A stretch of 64,000 nt of DNA from Lachnospiraceae bacterium MD308 (GCA_010206225.2 VIQU02000029.1:2299-66298), one strand, 5' to 3'. Shown: positions 7,743 to 15,070, counted from the stretch's first letter. Translations and numbers: made by a program. The notes: generated by a model not told the origin, from the letters alone.

Positions 7743-7965
7743 TAGGGCAGATTTTGGAGCATTTAGGGCAGTTTTAGGGCAGGTAATTTTTATATATCTG
7801 CCCCACTCAAAGCCTTGTATTTACTGCATTTAGGGCAAAAGGGCAGTTTATAAATAAATATTTTAGAAGTTTTCTAAAAAGTATGCGGTATAGGGTATTT
7901 TATATATATAAAAGAAAACGGCGAAAAAAATCTGCCCTTTTGCCCTTTTTGGACTTGGTAACGGA
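7655..7965. other. Candidate replication origin with clustered GGGCA repeats
   Basis: From the last codons of the primase gene to 7965 there are about ten copies of GGGCA/TGCCC in both orientations (for example TTAGGGCAGTTTTAGGGCAGG near 7767 and CTGCCCTTTTGCCCTTTTT near 7934). They flank a very AT-rich core around 7843-7915. No gene is supported between 7743 and 8016. A repeat cluster next to the primase gene is the expected site of initiator binding. Confidence 0.5.
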
Positions 7966-8016
7966 TTTTAATAAAAATATCAGTGGCACTTTTGATGTGC
8001 CGGGAAGGGTGTTGCT

Positions 8017-8538
8017 ATGAAAGAGTGCGTAAAAGAAGTATGGATAAAATTTGGCAGTCAATCGGAGTATTCCGAGAATGAGGAAAAATTGTTTGCGCTT
8101 TTGGATGAAAAGCCGGGAGATTCCATTGTAAAAGTGTATGATGCGAGTACCAAAGGCTGCAAGGAATTGAGAAGCCGCAGTTTTGATGAAACGCATATTT
8201 CCATTCTGACGGATGCTTTTGGAAAGGACAATGTAAAGTTTCAGGAAAGAAAAGTGAAAGCGGAGCGGAATAGACAATGCACAAAGCCAATTATCCGGCA
8301 GATTATACCATGTAACCATGATATGTATGCAGTGGTAAAGGATTCGGACGGCGGCGAGTACAAATATAAAGTGCTGTTATATGCGTTGTGCAATGATGGG
8401 GAAGTATACCCTTTATTCTATGATGATTGGTACGGTGTTTGTCTTTCTGCTGATGCGCTTTTCTGTGCGGATAGATACGAATTAGAGGGCGGCGAGATTT
8501 ATTCGCCGGAGGGAGGAAAGCCGGATGAACAGAGATAA
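8017..8538 (+). CDS. Hypothetical protein of the integrative element
   Basis: A 173-residue protein not assigned to a family. The N-terminal half begins KECVKEVWIKFGSQSEYSENEEKLF and contains KPGDSIVKVYDASTKGCKEL, which could be an OB- or ssDNA-binding-like beta region (for example a DNA-polymerase-III-beta-like or exonuclease accessory fold). The C-terminal half is acidic. It starts at ATG 8017 behind GGAAGGGTG. Its stop overlaps the next start by 14 bases, making it the first gene of a tightly packed run to 9923 in the replication and recombination module. Confidence 0.5.
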   Translation: MKECVKEVWIKFGSQSEYSENEEKLFALLDEKPGDSIVKVYDASTKGCKELRSRSFDETHISILTDAFGKDNVKFQERKVKAERNRQCTKPIIRQIIPCNHDMYAVVKDSDGGEYKYKVLLYALCNDGEVYPLFYDDWYGVCLSADALFCADRYELEGGEIYSPEGGKPDEQR

Positions 8539-8779
8539 AGCTATCCGTTTAGCGGATGCGCCGGGGCTGCCTGCTGCCAGTATGGCATTTTATGACCGAT
8601 ACCGGGAGCGGATCACTGGCATTGAAAGTGTGGAGCAGAGGAACAATATTCTTTCTGAAATGCAGCAGGATTTTGAAAGAGAGGTAAGGCAGGAGCTGCA
8701 GAACCGGGATAAGCTGTCGGAGGTTTACCAGTTGCTAAAGCGGAAATGTTGGGAGGTTGGCTTATTTGGTAACGGATGA
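8525..8779 (+). CDS. Small hypothetical helical protein
   Basis: An 84-residue, charged, mostly helical protein (YRERITGIESVEQRNNILSEM, then EREVRQELQNRDKLSEVYQLL). It overlaps the preceding gene by 14 bases and the following TTG-start gene by 23. A GGAGGAAAG site lies just upstream of ATG 8525. No known domain is recognised. Confidence 0.5.
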   Translation: MNRDKAIRLADAPGLPAASMAFYDRYRERITGIESVEQRNNILSEMQQDFEREVRQELQNRDKLSEVYQLLKRKCWEVGLFGNG

Positions 8780-8999
8780 AGAATTGAGAAAAGTCTATGG
8801 AATGTTTACGGACGCATGGAAATTTTACAAGAAATATGCGGATGTGCAGCAGTCGGATGAATATTGGGAATCCGTGGTTGATGAATCCGGGCAGATAGCA
8901 AAGAAGTATGATAATGCGAAACTGGCGATTGCCTTATTACTGGCGGCTATTGATGAACTGGAAAGGAAAAGCAAGGAAATGCCACAAAATGCAACATAA
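8757..8999 (+). CDS. Small hypothetical helical protein, TTG start
   Basis: An 80-residue helical protein (MFTDAWKFYKKYADVQQSDEYW, then IALLLAAIDELERKSKEM). TTG 8757 is taken as start because GGGAGG precedes it; the first ATG would remove much of the conserved-looking region. The fold resembles small phage-encoded helical proteins of unknown role. It is translationally coupled to the gene before it. Confidence 0.5.
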   Translation: MAYLVTDEELRKVYGMFTDAWKFYKKYADVQQSDEYWESVVDESGQIAKKYDNAKLAIALLLAAIDELERKSKEMPQNAT

Positions 9000-9058
9000 A
9001 AAGAGCCTGCCTAAGCAAGCCCCCGAACCTGATTAAATTATAAAAGGAGTGGCTTGCT

Positions 9059-9394
9059 ATGTCAAAGGGTAAACGCAAGAATGGTACAAACACAATGCAA
9101 CGCCGGAGTTATGCGGAGTACGGCATTGAGCGGCAGCGGCTTGAAGAATTACAAAGCGGATGCAGAACCGGGATATATCCCCCTGAAATCCTGAAAGCGG
9201 CCTGCAAGGGGCTTGAAGCTATTTCGCCGTGGATTCTGCTATCTGTCAGACAGGGCAAGTCTTTTGACACTCTGGCGGTGCGGTGGGAACTGGGGGAGAT
9301 AGAAAAGCCGCCATTTTGCAGGACTGATTTTTATTCTTGCAGGCGGCGGTTTTTCGCTAATCTGGATAAGGAACTGAAAGAAAGGGGCGCATAG
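9059..9394 (+). CDS. Hypothetical basic protein of the integrative element
   Basis: A 111-residue, Arg/Lys-rich protein that begins SKGKRKNGTNTMQRRSYAEYG. It continues with RLEELQSGCRTGIYPPEILKAAC and ends FYSCRRRFFANLDKEL. It starts at ATG 9059 behind AAAAGGAGTGG. The composition suggests nucleic-acid binding, and the size is near that of small ArpU-like phage regulators, but no diagnostic motif is recognised. It ends one base before the GTG start of the ERCC4 nuclease, so the two are coupled. Confidence 0.5.
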   Translation: MSKGKRKNGTNTMQRRSYAEYGIERQRLEELQSGCRTGIYPPEILKAACKGLEAISPWILLSVRQGKSFDTLAVRWELGEIEKPPFCRTDFYSCRRRFFANLDKELKERGA

Positions 9395-9395
9395 C

Positions 9396-9923
9396 GTGAA
9401 GCAATATAAATTTTCCGTGGAGGAAATAAAGAAGCTGACAAAGAGCATGGTTATTTTAGTTGACAGCCGGGAAAAGAAAAATACTCACATACTGGACTAT
9501 TTCAGGAAACAGAAGATTTCTTTCCAAACTGAAAAACTGGAATACGGCGATTATTCGTTTATGATTCCGGCAGCGGAAGCAGGCGAGGACATATTTTTTC
9601 ACCGGGATTGCGTGGTGGAGCGCAAGGCATCCCTGGAGGAATTGTCGGGGAATCTGACCGGGGAAAGGGAACGGTTTGAAAAAGAGTTCCTGAAAGCCGG
9701 GAATGACGGGTGCAAGGTGTATCTGATGATTGAAGCCCCCGGCGGCTACTCTGACATTATCGGGCATAAATACCGCACAGAGTTCATGCCTGCTGCCTAT
9801 ATGGCATCTTTAAAGACCTTTGAACACAGATTTGACGCAAACATACAATTCATTTCCCCGGAATATGCCGGCTATTACATAGTTTCCACTTTCCAGTATT
9901 ACGCAAGGGAGATTTTAAAATAG
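9396..9923 (+). CDS. ERCC4/XPF-type nuclease domain protein
   Basis: A 175-residue protein of the ERCC4 nuclease fold. ILVDSREK near residue 22 and the signature VVERKASLEEL near residue 75 give the GDxn-ERKxxxD-like catalytic core. LEYGDYSF supplies the preceding Asp, and VYLMIEAP and a helical C terminus complete the domain. Start GTG 9396 follows AAAGGGGCGCATA. Stand-alone ERCC4 nucleases in phages and satellites act on branched or single-strand-tailed DNA during recombination or replication. Next to a primase-helicase module this suggests processing of replication intermediates. Target structure is unknown. Confidence 0.8.
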   Translation: MKQYKFSVEEIKKLTKSMVILVDSREKKNTHILDYFRKQKISFQTEKLEYGDYSFMIPAAEAGEDIFFHRDCVVERKASLEELSGNLTGERERFEKEFLKAGNDGCKVYLMIEAPGGYSDIIGHKYRTEFMPAAYMASLKTFEHRFDANIQFISPEYAGYYIVSTFQYYAREILK

Positions 9924-10092
9924 CCAGTGGCAGCAGGCGCACATGAAAAGAGGGTGCATCTATTCAGCGGTAGGGGTACCCCATAATTTGGGGGAGGGGT
10001 GCCGGGAATTTCCGGCAGGGTGTTTGTGATTACTGGCAGGGGATATGTGGTTATTGTGTAACGTGGCGCAGTAACTACGGAAAGGAAATATT
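9924..10092. other. G-rich intergenic region with short hairpins
   Basis: No gene is seen. GGGGTACCCC, AATTTGGGGGAGGGG and CCGGGAATTTCCGG form several short inverted repeats between 9970 and 10020; one could end the upstream transcript. Confidence 0.4.
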
Positions 10093-10917
10093 ATGTTTTG
10101 TGTTATTCAGGAAGTAGCAACAAAGACGGTTCCGTCAGGAGAGCCAAAGGGAATAGAGGTATATGAATCACGGTGGACGGCTGACGGTAAAGAGTTCTGC
10201 AGCTATGAGTACCGTAACAGCGCAGAGCGGTTTGAACGCCCTATCAGGAAATCATACCGCATAAGCATACATGAGAGTTACCGGGAGAATGGGAAAGTCA
10301 AGAAGAAACAGACCGTAATTTGTACGATTGGATATTATGAGGTTGTGGACTGGGGCGACTGGCCGGGGGATTTTGTTGTTGGTGGGCTGGCATCAAAAGC
10401 GGATGCGCTTGGACTGGAAGAAAGCGAACTAGCAGACCTGATTTATACAAAGTGGCAGGCTATTGTTGACCGCATTTGGGAGGAATACAAACGGACGGAG
10501 GAATATGCTGCAAGGCAGGAGAACTGTCGCATAATCAGGGAGCATAACGAGAGGGTAAATGAGTTCACGGAGAAATACAGCGTTACCCGGAGCGAGTACA
10601 ACCGCTGCTATGATGTGTTCGGCAAATTGCGCAATCCTGAATACCTGAAAAAGATTAAGGCAGATTTTAAAGCGAAAAAGGAATATGAGCGCAGGAGCCG
10701 GGGGCAAAGCAGTAGTTATTATGGTAACTATGGGGGATATAGTGGCGGTAGTTATTGCGGAACTGCTGCCAGTAACTACAATGAAGCTGACAAGGCCATG
10801 TTAAAAAAGTTCTACCGCACATTATCAAAGGCATTTCACCCGGACAGTAACCCGGACAAGGACACAAGCGAGGAAATGAAGATGCTGAACCGCCTGAAAA
10901 GTGACTGGGGAGTATAG
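10093..10917 (+). CDS. J-domain (DnaJ-like) protein of the integrative element
   Basis: A 274-residue protein. The first 200 residues form a mixed beta/helical region of unknown family (WTADGKEFCSYEYRN, YYEVVDWGDWPGDF). A Gly/Ser/Tyr-rich linker (SSSYYGNYGGYSGGSY) leads into a C-terminal J domain with KKFYRTLSKAFHPDSNPD, including the essential His-Pro-Asp. Such proteins recruit host Hsp70 (DnaK). In mobile elements this can support replication-complex remodelling or host takeover. The C-terminal position of the J domain and its truncated last helix are unusual. Start ATG 10093 follows GGAAAGGAAA. Confidence 0.7.
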   Translation: MFCVIQEVATKTVPSGEPKGIEVYESRWTADGKEFCSYEYRNSAERFERPIRKSYRISIHESYRENGKVKKKQTVICTIGYYEVVDWGDWPGDFVVGGLASKADALGLEESELADLIYTKWQAIVDRIWEEYKRTEEYAARQENCRIIREHNERVNEFTEKYSVTRSEYNRCYDVFGKLRNPEYLKKIKADFKAKKEYERRSRGQSSSYYGNYGGYSGGSYCGTAASNYNEADKAMLKKFYRTLSKAFHPDSNPDKDTSEEMKMLNRLKSDWGV

Positions 10918-11122
10918 GTTTTTGTAACGGTTTTTCCCGGTTTTTGAAAAAATGAAATGTTGGAAAATGTTGGTATTTTCAGGATATAGGGGAATTTAAT
11001 GACACTATAATGCGCGAAAAAGTGCAAATATTCCGTTGATTTAGGCAAAACCTGACGTATAGGAAATAGAGAATATAAACAGATAGAAACATAGTATAGT
11101 TACGGAAAGGGGATGTTATGGC
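10918..11122. other. Intergenic region upstream of the zinc-ribbon gene
   Basis: An AT-rich 200-bp stretch with no supported gene. ACATAGTATAGTTACG near 11089 is promoter-like, and GGAAAGGGGATG precedes the next start. Confidence 0.35.
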
Positions 11123-11743
11123 GTGGGCGGTTATGGTTCCGGCGGTCATAATAAGACGCACAGGCGGCTTGAAAATTTCCATAGGGTTGATAGCTTTGCC
11201 TTTTATGATTATCTCATGGGGGATAAATACCTTTACTGCAAAACAACCGTGCAATATCCATTAAACAGAGGGGATATCATCTACCATGTGCAGAGCAGAA
11301 CGGCATTGATTAAAGTGTTGAGCGTTCAGGAAGGGGAATACAGATATGTTGATCTGCCATTGTCGAGGGTTCACGGCATAGATGGAAAGTCAGTCAGGAT
11401 GTACTTTCACTGTCCGTATTGTGGGCGGCGTGTGCGGTATCTGTATGATTACTATAAACATTATGCGTGCCGGAAGTGTGCAAAGTTGAATTATTCCTGC
11501 CAACAGAAAAGCGGCATGGATGAAATACGGCTGAAAATGGAGAGGATTGCGGAACGGTTAGATTATCAATGGTGGAGAAATGATTTTGACTGTATAGCTG
11601 ATGTATATTACATACCGAAGCCGCATTATATGAGGTGGGCTAAATATGAAAAGCTGATGCAGGAGTTTAGGGCATTGAAGAAAGAGTATGAGCGCAACAT
11701 AGAAAACGCACTTATGAAAGCATACAAGGCACTATGCAGATAA
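11123..11743 (+). CDS. Zinc-ribbon protein of phage/IS-associated type
   Basis: A 206-residue protein. The N terminus GGYGSGGHNKTHRRLENFHRVD matches the Gly-Ser-Gly start of a family common in phages and mobile elements. The centre carries a zinc ribbon CPYCGRRVRYLYDYYKHYACRKC, and the C terminus is Tyr/Arg-rich and helical. Start is GTG 11123: the ATG five bases earlier is out of frame. Function is unknown; a DNA- or RNA-binding role is inferred from the ribbon. The run of small genes from 8017 ends here. Confidence 0.6.
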   Translation: MGGYGSGGHNKTHRRLENFHRVDSFAFYDYLMGDKYLYCKTTVQYPLNRGDIIYHVQSRTALIKVLSVQEGEYRYVDLPLSRVHGIDGKSVRMYFHCPYCGRRVRYLYDYYKHYACRKCAKLNYSCQQKSGMDEIRLKMERIAERLDYQWWRNDFDCIADVYYIPKPHYMRWAKYEKLMQEFRALKKEYERNIENALMKAYKALCR

Positions 11744-11867
11744 AGGCTTGAAATGCCTTGCAGTAGGGCTTGTAATGGGGCAAATCGGGCTTGAAATGGT
11801 GTGAGGGTAAAATATTAAGGGTAAGAGGATAAAGGACGAAAATAGGCTTTAAAACTGAATATAGGCA

Positions 11868-11896
11868 TTGTCGAAAAAAGTAATGTGTGCTATACT
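11868..11896 (+). promoter_or_regulatory. Promoter of type I toxin mRNA
   Basis: TTGTCG (11868-11873), a 17-bp spacer and TGCTATACT (extended -10, TATACT at 11891-11896). The toxin start is 88 bp downstream, after CCCTCC/GGAGGG segments that could mask the ribosome binding site. Confidence 0.6.
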
Positions 11897-11983
11897 CCAT
11901 TCATGGGAAACCATAGAGCCGGGCGGCTACCCTCCATTTCGGAGGGGCTAACCCTCCAGACGAAAGAAAGGAGGGCGTTGCCA

Positions 11984-12079
11984 ATGATGATTACATATTC
12001 TGATTTAGTTCAAACTGGAATATTCATTGTTGCCCTTATTGGATTGTGTTACACAATTTTCAAGGGAAAACGAAAATAG
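11984..12079 (+). CDS. Type I toxin-like small membrane peptide (holin-like toxin)
   Basis: A 31-residue peptide, MMITYSDLVQTGIFIVALIG then LCYTIFKGKRK: a single hydrophobic helix with a basic tail, the form of BsrG/TxpA-type and putative holin-like toxins. The ribosome binding site AAAGGAGGG lies at 11966-11974. Upstream CCCTCC motifs at about 11930 and 11952 can pair with it, giving a self-masking leader. A convergent antisense promoter lies 90-120 bp downstream. A related peptide is encoded at 30506. The longer frame that begins at 11885 includes the leader and is not the true start. Confidence 0.65.
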   Translation: MMITYSDLVQTGIFIVALIGLCYTIFKGKRK

Positions 12080-12166
12080 CCGCCACTATTCGCAGTAGTG
12101 ACGGCCTGATGTAAATTAGGTTTTTTGCTGTTGAGGGTAGCCGCTTCTATGGCTTTCCCTTTTTCT
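12067..12166 (-). ncRNA. Candidate antisense RNA antitoxin to the 11984 toxin
   Basis: On the reverse strand, TTGAAT (plus-strand 12196-12201) and TATATT (12173-12178) are separated by exactly 17 bp, predicting a start near 12166. Transcription would overlap the 3' end of the toxin mRNA and stop at the hairpin 12079-12105, followed on this strand by TATTTTCGTTTT. This is the standard layout of type I antitoxin RNAs of the RatA/as-bsrG kind. Confidence 0.6.
12079..12126. terminator. Bidirectional terminator between toxin mRNA and antisense RNA
   Basis: GCCGCCACTA and TAGTGACGGC pair around a short loop (12079-12105). T-rich tracts occur on both sides, TTTTTT at 12121 for the plus strand and TTTTCGTTTT on the minus strand. 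Confidence 0.65.
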
Positions 12167-12201
12167 GTCTATAATATAGCATATCCGGCAGCAGGATTCA
12201 A

Positions 12202-12852
12202 GAGCCAAACACACGTTTATTGTAATGTGATTGTAAAAGTTGCCTGCCTGCCCTCTCATTCTCTTATCAGGCGTTCCCCTGAAATATCCGTTATCAAAAC
12301 ACAGAGCCGCCCGGCCAGTACCCGGAATTTTCCGGGAGCAGATTTGAACCCGGATGGACACAGCACCCGGGCTTTCCTCTTTTGGGAGGAGCAAAGGGGG
12401 ATCTGATTAGCCCCCACCTTGAAATTTCAGGGGGCATCCCGGCAGTAATTCTCCGATTTGAAATCGGTAAACTGAATAACGATTCGTTACCTACCTTTCA
12501 GAATCCCTATACACACGCTCCACAAGCCCCTATTCCCTCTTGTAACGGCATAGATGGTATTTTTCATCAGGTATGGCAGTACAAGCCGGATATGGGGCAG
12601 ATAGGAGCCTTTACAAAGGGATTCTGGCAGCAGTCGGTTCATTCCTCATGTATGAAGAATGGGGCGGAAAATTCCGCTGTACTCCTGCCGGACGCACAAG
12701 CCCATTTGGGATTTACCCCCTGCCCCATAATTACCAGCACCCCCACTTGTGCCAGCTTGTCGGCATATCCTTTATGTGGTTACTGCTGATAGTTTCATAA
12801 TAACTACACATGGACATTTCCGTTACCTGATAAGCCGGAGCATGGGCGGCGG
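12202..12852. other. Long region without a supported gene
   Basis: About 650 bp with overlapping open frames (12125-12406, 12382-12789, 12573-12800). None has a ribosome binding site or a protein-like composition; they run through C-rich repeats such as GCCCCC. Inverted repeats occur (GGGGG...GCCCCC near 12397, CCCGGAATTTTCCGGG near 12320). A tRNA T-arm-like string is present on the minus strand near 12340, but no complete cloverleaf. It may hold untranslated RNA or a packaging/transfer site; nothing specific can be assigned. Confidence 0.35.
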
Positions 12853-13050
12853 TTATCTCTGACTTGGGGCTTCACGCTCCATTCGTTCATCAACAGCCCT
12901 TTTGATGTAACTGTTTACTTTTTCCCCGGCAGTATCGGCAGCAGCTTTGATTTGGTCGTATTTCTCTTTTTGTACATCTAAGGGAATGCGTTTTAGGTTG
13001 GTTTTTGCATAGTTGGCATTGTAATTTTTTTTGTTCGAACTATTAGGCAT
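12853..13050 (-). CDS. RHH (Arc-type) repressor with palindromic operators
   Basis: A 65-residue protein, MPNSSNKKNYNANYAKTNLK then RIPLDVQKEKYDQIKAAADTAGEKVNSYIKRAVDERME: one strand and two helices of the ribbon-helix-helix fold. Start ATG at 13050 follows GAAGGTGCTTAT on the reverse strand; a longer frame to 13143 is unlikely. The region between it and the divergent HIRAN gene contains three TACCAYGTACATGGTA-type palindromes, which it probably binds to repress both genes. It could alternatively be an antitoxin, but no toxin is adjacent. Confidence 0.68.
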   Translation of the reverse strand: MPNSSNKKNYNANYAKTNLKRIPLDVQKEKYDQIKAAADTAGEKVNSYIKRAVDERMEREAPSQR

Positions 13051-13144
13051 ATAAGCACCTTCTTTCAGTTGATGTATTCCAATGGGGGCGCAAATTATAG
13101 ATGCACCTTCTCCACTGTACATGATAAGTATATCATAATTCAAG

Positions 13145-13228
13145 TACCATGTACATGGTAAAAATAAACAAAGATACCACGTACATTTTGGTTATTCTGT
13201 CAATGGACTAAGTACCACGTACATGGTA
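13145..13228. promoter_or_regulatory. Three palindromic operators between RHH and HIRAN genes
   Basis: TACCATGTACATGGTA (13145-13160, perfect palindrome), TACCACGTACATTTTG (13175-13190, half site intact) and TACCACGTACATGGTA (13213-13228, one mismatch). The third overlaps TATAAT at 13227-13232, the likely -10 of the HIRAN gene. Confidence 0.8.
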
Positions 13229-13262
13229 TAATAAATACATCAAATGAAAGGAGAAACACCAC

Positions 13263-13700
13263 ATGAAACAGATTACCAAAGTAAGAAAGAGCGTGTGCGC
13301 AATGGCTAACCAGTTACGGAAAGCCGGGTACTCCCTCAAAGATGCTTTCAAAAAGGCATGGCAGAGGGTAAAGCTGTCAATGACAATCCGGGCAGCAGGA
13401 ACCACATTCGAGAACCGACAGGAGCGGTTACAGTTCCTGCAGCAGTTCAAGCTGGAGGATTTGGCCGTAACACTGGAAAGAGAAAAGGAAAATAAGTTTG
13501 ATAGTAACGCTATTCAGATAGTTGTACATATCAAGTCGATTCGCCGGAGAACAGTTATAGGGTATGTGCCTAAAGGACTGGCAAGGGAGCTTTCCAAAGT
13601 GCTTGACATGGGTATTCAGGTAAAGGCTACTCTGATGCAGATTATCGGCGGCTATGGATGGAAAGAAAGCCTGGGCGCACTGATTAACATAGCAGTATAA
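13263..13700 (+). CDS. HIRAN-domain protein
   Basis: A 145-residue protein. After a basic N-terminal region (KVRKSVCAMANQLRKAGYSLK) comes a HIRAN domain: VTLEREKENKFDSNAIQIVV, then RRTVIGYVPKGLARELSKVL and an end with KATLMQIIGGYG. HIRAN domains bind 3' DNA ends or stalled forks in helicases such as HLTF. Here it stands alone, suggesting a role in replication or DNA-damage signalling of the element. Start ATG 13263 follows AAAGGAGAAACACC. Expression is probably under RHH control through the operator cluster. A second HIRAN-like protein is at 58782 in another region. Confidence 0.75.
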   Translation: MKQITKVRKSVCAMANQLRKAGYSLKDAFKKAWQRVKLSMTIRAAGTTFENRQERLQFLQQFKLEDLAVTLEREKENKFDSNAIQIVVHIKSIRRRTVIGYVPKGLARELSKVLDMGIQVKATLMQIIGGYGWKESLGALINIAV

Positions 13701-13706
13701 AGAAAG

Positions 13707-13739
13707 AGCCTATATCAGAGCCGCTAACTCCGGTATAGG
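13707..13739 (+). terminator. Weak terminator-like hairpin after HIRAN gene
   Basis: GCCTATA and TATAGGC bracket a 19-nt loop. A second small stem GTAAC/GTTAC follows at 13741-13760, then a run of A residues rather than T. Termination is uncertain. Confidence 0.35.
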
Positions 13740-13833
13740 CAGTAACCCAAAAACCGTTACAAAAAAAGTATTAGGGTATGGGGAGATTATAACATTTCCC
13801 CTGCCCTCTGTAAAGAAAGTAGAGGAAATTATC

Positions 13834-14361
13834 TTGGATTGGTATTTGCAGTTCCTTAGAGAAGAAGGAGCAGGACTATATAAAGGGTACAAGTACCCAA
13901 ACTTGATTGAAGTACAGAAACAAAGCTGTCTGTATGTTGGATATTTCGCAAACGTGACAAATGAATTGGTACTGGCGGCATTCCGGGGCGAGGAAGAATT
14001 GACCGCTGATGAAATACGGAGAGTAGCACGTTATAACGGCATCCCTTATTCGGTGCTGACCTGCCCGAAAGTGATTATGCTTGATATGAGCAGGAGAAGG
14101 CATAGAAAGATGGTTGCAGAGGTAGACAATTTATTTATCCGGCTAAAGTGTATGGCGAGGGAGGGCAATCAGAAAGCAGAAAAATATTTGGAATGGGCTG
14201 ACCGGGAAAATCAGAAGTTCCTTAAAGCGGCGCATATCAATAAACTTTCATACATTCACTATCTGGGAGCGAAAAGGCAGCTATCCGATTATATTCTTTT
14301 TGCAAGACCTGAACCAGAAAAAAGGGGAATTTCAACCATGAAAGGCGGTGCAAGGGCATGA
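13834..14361 (+). CDS. Hypothetical protein of the integrative element
   Basis: A 175-residue protein with TTG start at 13834 behind AGAGGAAATTA. It contains YKGYKYPNLIEVQKQSCLYVG, an acidic ADEIRRVARYNGIPYSVLTCP segment and a Lys/Arg-rich helical C terminus. The middle (EIRRVARYNGIPYSVLTC) has the look of a helix-turn-helix similar to XRE regulators. No firm family is recognised. It overlaps the next gene by 4 bases (ATGA) and heads a chain of small coupled genes that leads to the integrase. Confidence 0.5.
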   Translation: MDWYLQFLREEGAGLYKGYKYPNLIEVQKQSCLYVGYFANVTNELVLAAFRGEEELTADEIRRVARYNGIPYSVLTCPKVIMLDMSRRRHRKMVAEVDNLFIRLKCMAREGNQKAEKYLEWADRENQKFLKAAHINKLSYIHYLGAKRQLSDYILFARPEPEKRGISTMKGGARA

Positions 14362-14591
14362 GCAAACTGAATGATTTAATGCAGAGCGAGTATGAAGCTA
14401 TGGCGGCAATGGAAATTCCCATGCCGGACACATTTGAGAGGGCAATGGCTTTTATCAGAACGAAAGTTACCAAAAAGGAATTTATGGTTATTGAAAGCGC
14501 GATATACAGCGGCTGTATAGATTCGGAACACAAAGCCTTTGAGCAAGGCTTCATGCGTGGTATCGCGGTTGTGAAAGGCGGTGCTGTATGA
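14358..14591 (+). CDS. Small hypothetical protein
   Basis: A 77-residue helical protein (LNDLMQSEYEAMAAMEIPMPDTFERAMAF then IESAIYSGCIDSEHKAFEQGFMRG). It resembles small prophage proteins that include the YEAFEQGFKEG-type end, function unknown. It overlaps both neighbours by 4 bases, indicating translational coupling. Confidence 0.5.
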   Translation: MSKLNDLMQSEYEAMAAMEIPMPDTFERAMAFIRTKVTKKEFMVIESAIYSGCIDSEHKAFEQGFMRGIAVVKGGAV

Positions 14592-14776
14592 TGAATTTTC
14601 CCCTTGCACCAGCAACTTTCCACAATAATTACAAAGAAATGATTATTGAATTGTTGGAACGGATAGACAGCGGGAAGTTTCCGGGGAGGGCCGGACTTGT
14701 GAACAGCGAGAAGTTTCTAAAGCGTATCTATGTATCACTCCGGGAGTATGTGAGAGAAAGCGAGGGCGAGGCATGA
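14588..14776 (+). CDS. Small hypothetical protein
   Basis: A 62-residue protein (NNYKEMIIELLERIDSGKF then FLKRIYVSLREYVRES). It overlaps the preceding gene by 4 bases and the following small gene by 4. No domain is recognised; helical content and Lys/Arg/Glu composition fit a small accessory or regulatory protein. Confidence 0.45.
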   Translation: MMNFPLAPATFHNNYKEMIIELLERIDSGKFPGRAGLVNSEKFLKRIYVSLREYVRESEGEA

Positions 14777-14943
14777 GCGCAGCGGACCAGCACAAAGAAA
14801 AGATTATCTGTATGTTGGAAAGTATCAGTGATGAAAAATTCCTTAATCAGATACGGATTATCTTGAAGCGGCATATAGCAAGGACATTTCTTGACATAGC
14901 ACAGGAGGAAAAGAAAGGAGGCGCGGAACATGGCGAGAAATAA
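14773..14943 (+). CDS. Small hypothetical protein (56 aa)
   Basis: Read directly from the sequence: it starts ATG 14773 in an ATGA overlap and encodes a 56-residue protein with KIICMLESISDEKFLNQIRI then ILKRHIARTFLDIAQEEKK. The pattern (short helix, ISDxKFLxQI, basic helix) is like that of the preceding small gene, suggesting a diverged tandem family of prophage-type proteins. It overlaps the following gene by 14 bases. Confidence 0.5.
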   Translation: MSAADQHKEKIICMLESISDEKFLNQIRIILKRHIARTFLDIAQEEKKGGAEHGEK

Positions 14944-15070
14944 AGAAAACGCGAACTTTGTAACCGAACTTTTAAGCAATATGAAAAGACAGCTTATCAG
15001 ATGTCGGATTGCATTGGTTATCTCACTGGCCGGAAATATCATTCTGGCGGCAGTATTGATTTTCAGGTAA
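14930..15070 (+). CDS. Small membrane protein (46 aa)
   Basis: Starts ATG 14930 behind AAAGGAGGCGCGG inside the end of the previous gene. The 46-residue product has a charged N terminus (ARNKENANFVTELLSNMKRQ) and a C-terminal hydrophobic helix (IALVISLAGNIILAAVLIF), so it is probably a single-pass membrane protein. The strong ribosome binding site supports expression. Function is unknown. Confidence 0.5.
   Translation: MARNKENANFVTELLSNMKRQLIRCRIALVISLAGNIILAAVLIFR

Noticed and set aside
12310-12350. tRNA-like T-arm string (reverse strand GGGTTCAAATC)
   Set aside because: No matching acceptor, D or anticodon stems could be drawn; the string is part of a G/C-rich inverted repeat region.
12125-12800. 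Three overlapping plus-strand open frames in the region after the type I toxin
   Set aside because: No ribosome binding sites, proline/cysteine-rich unnatural composition, and the first overlaps the antisense RNA promoter.
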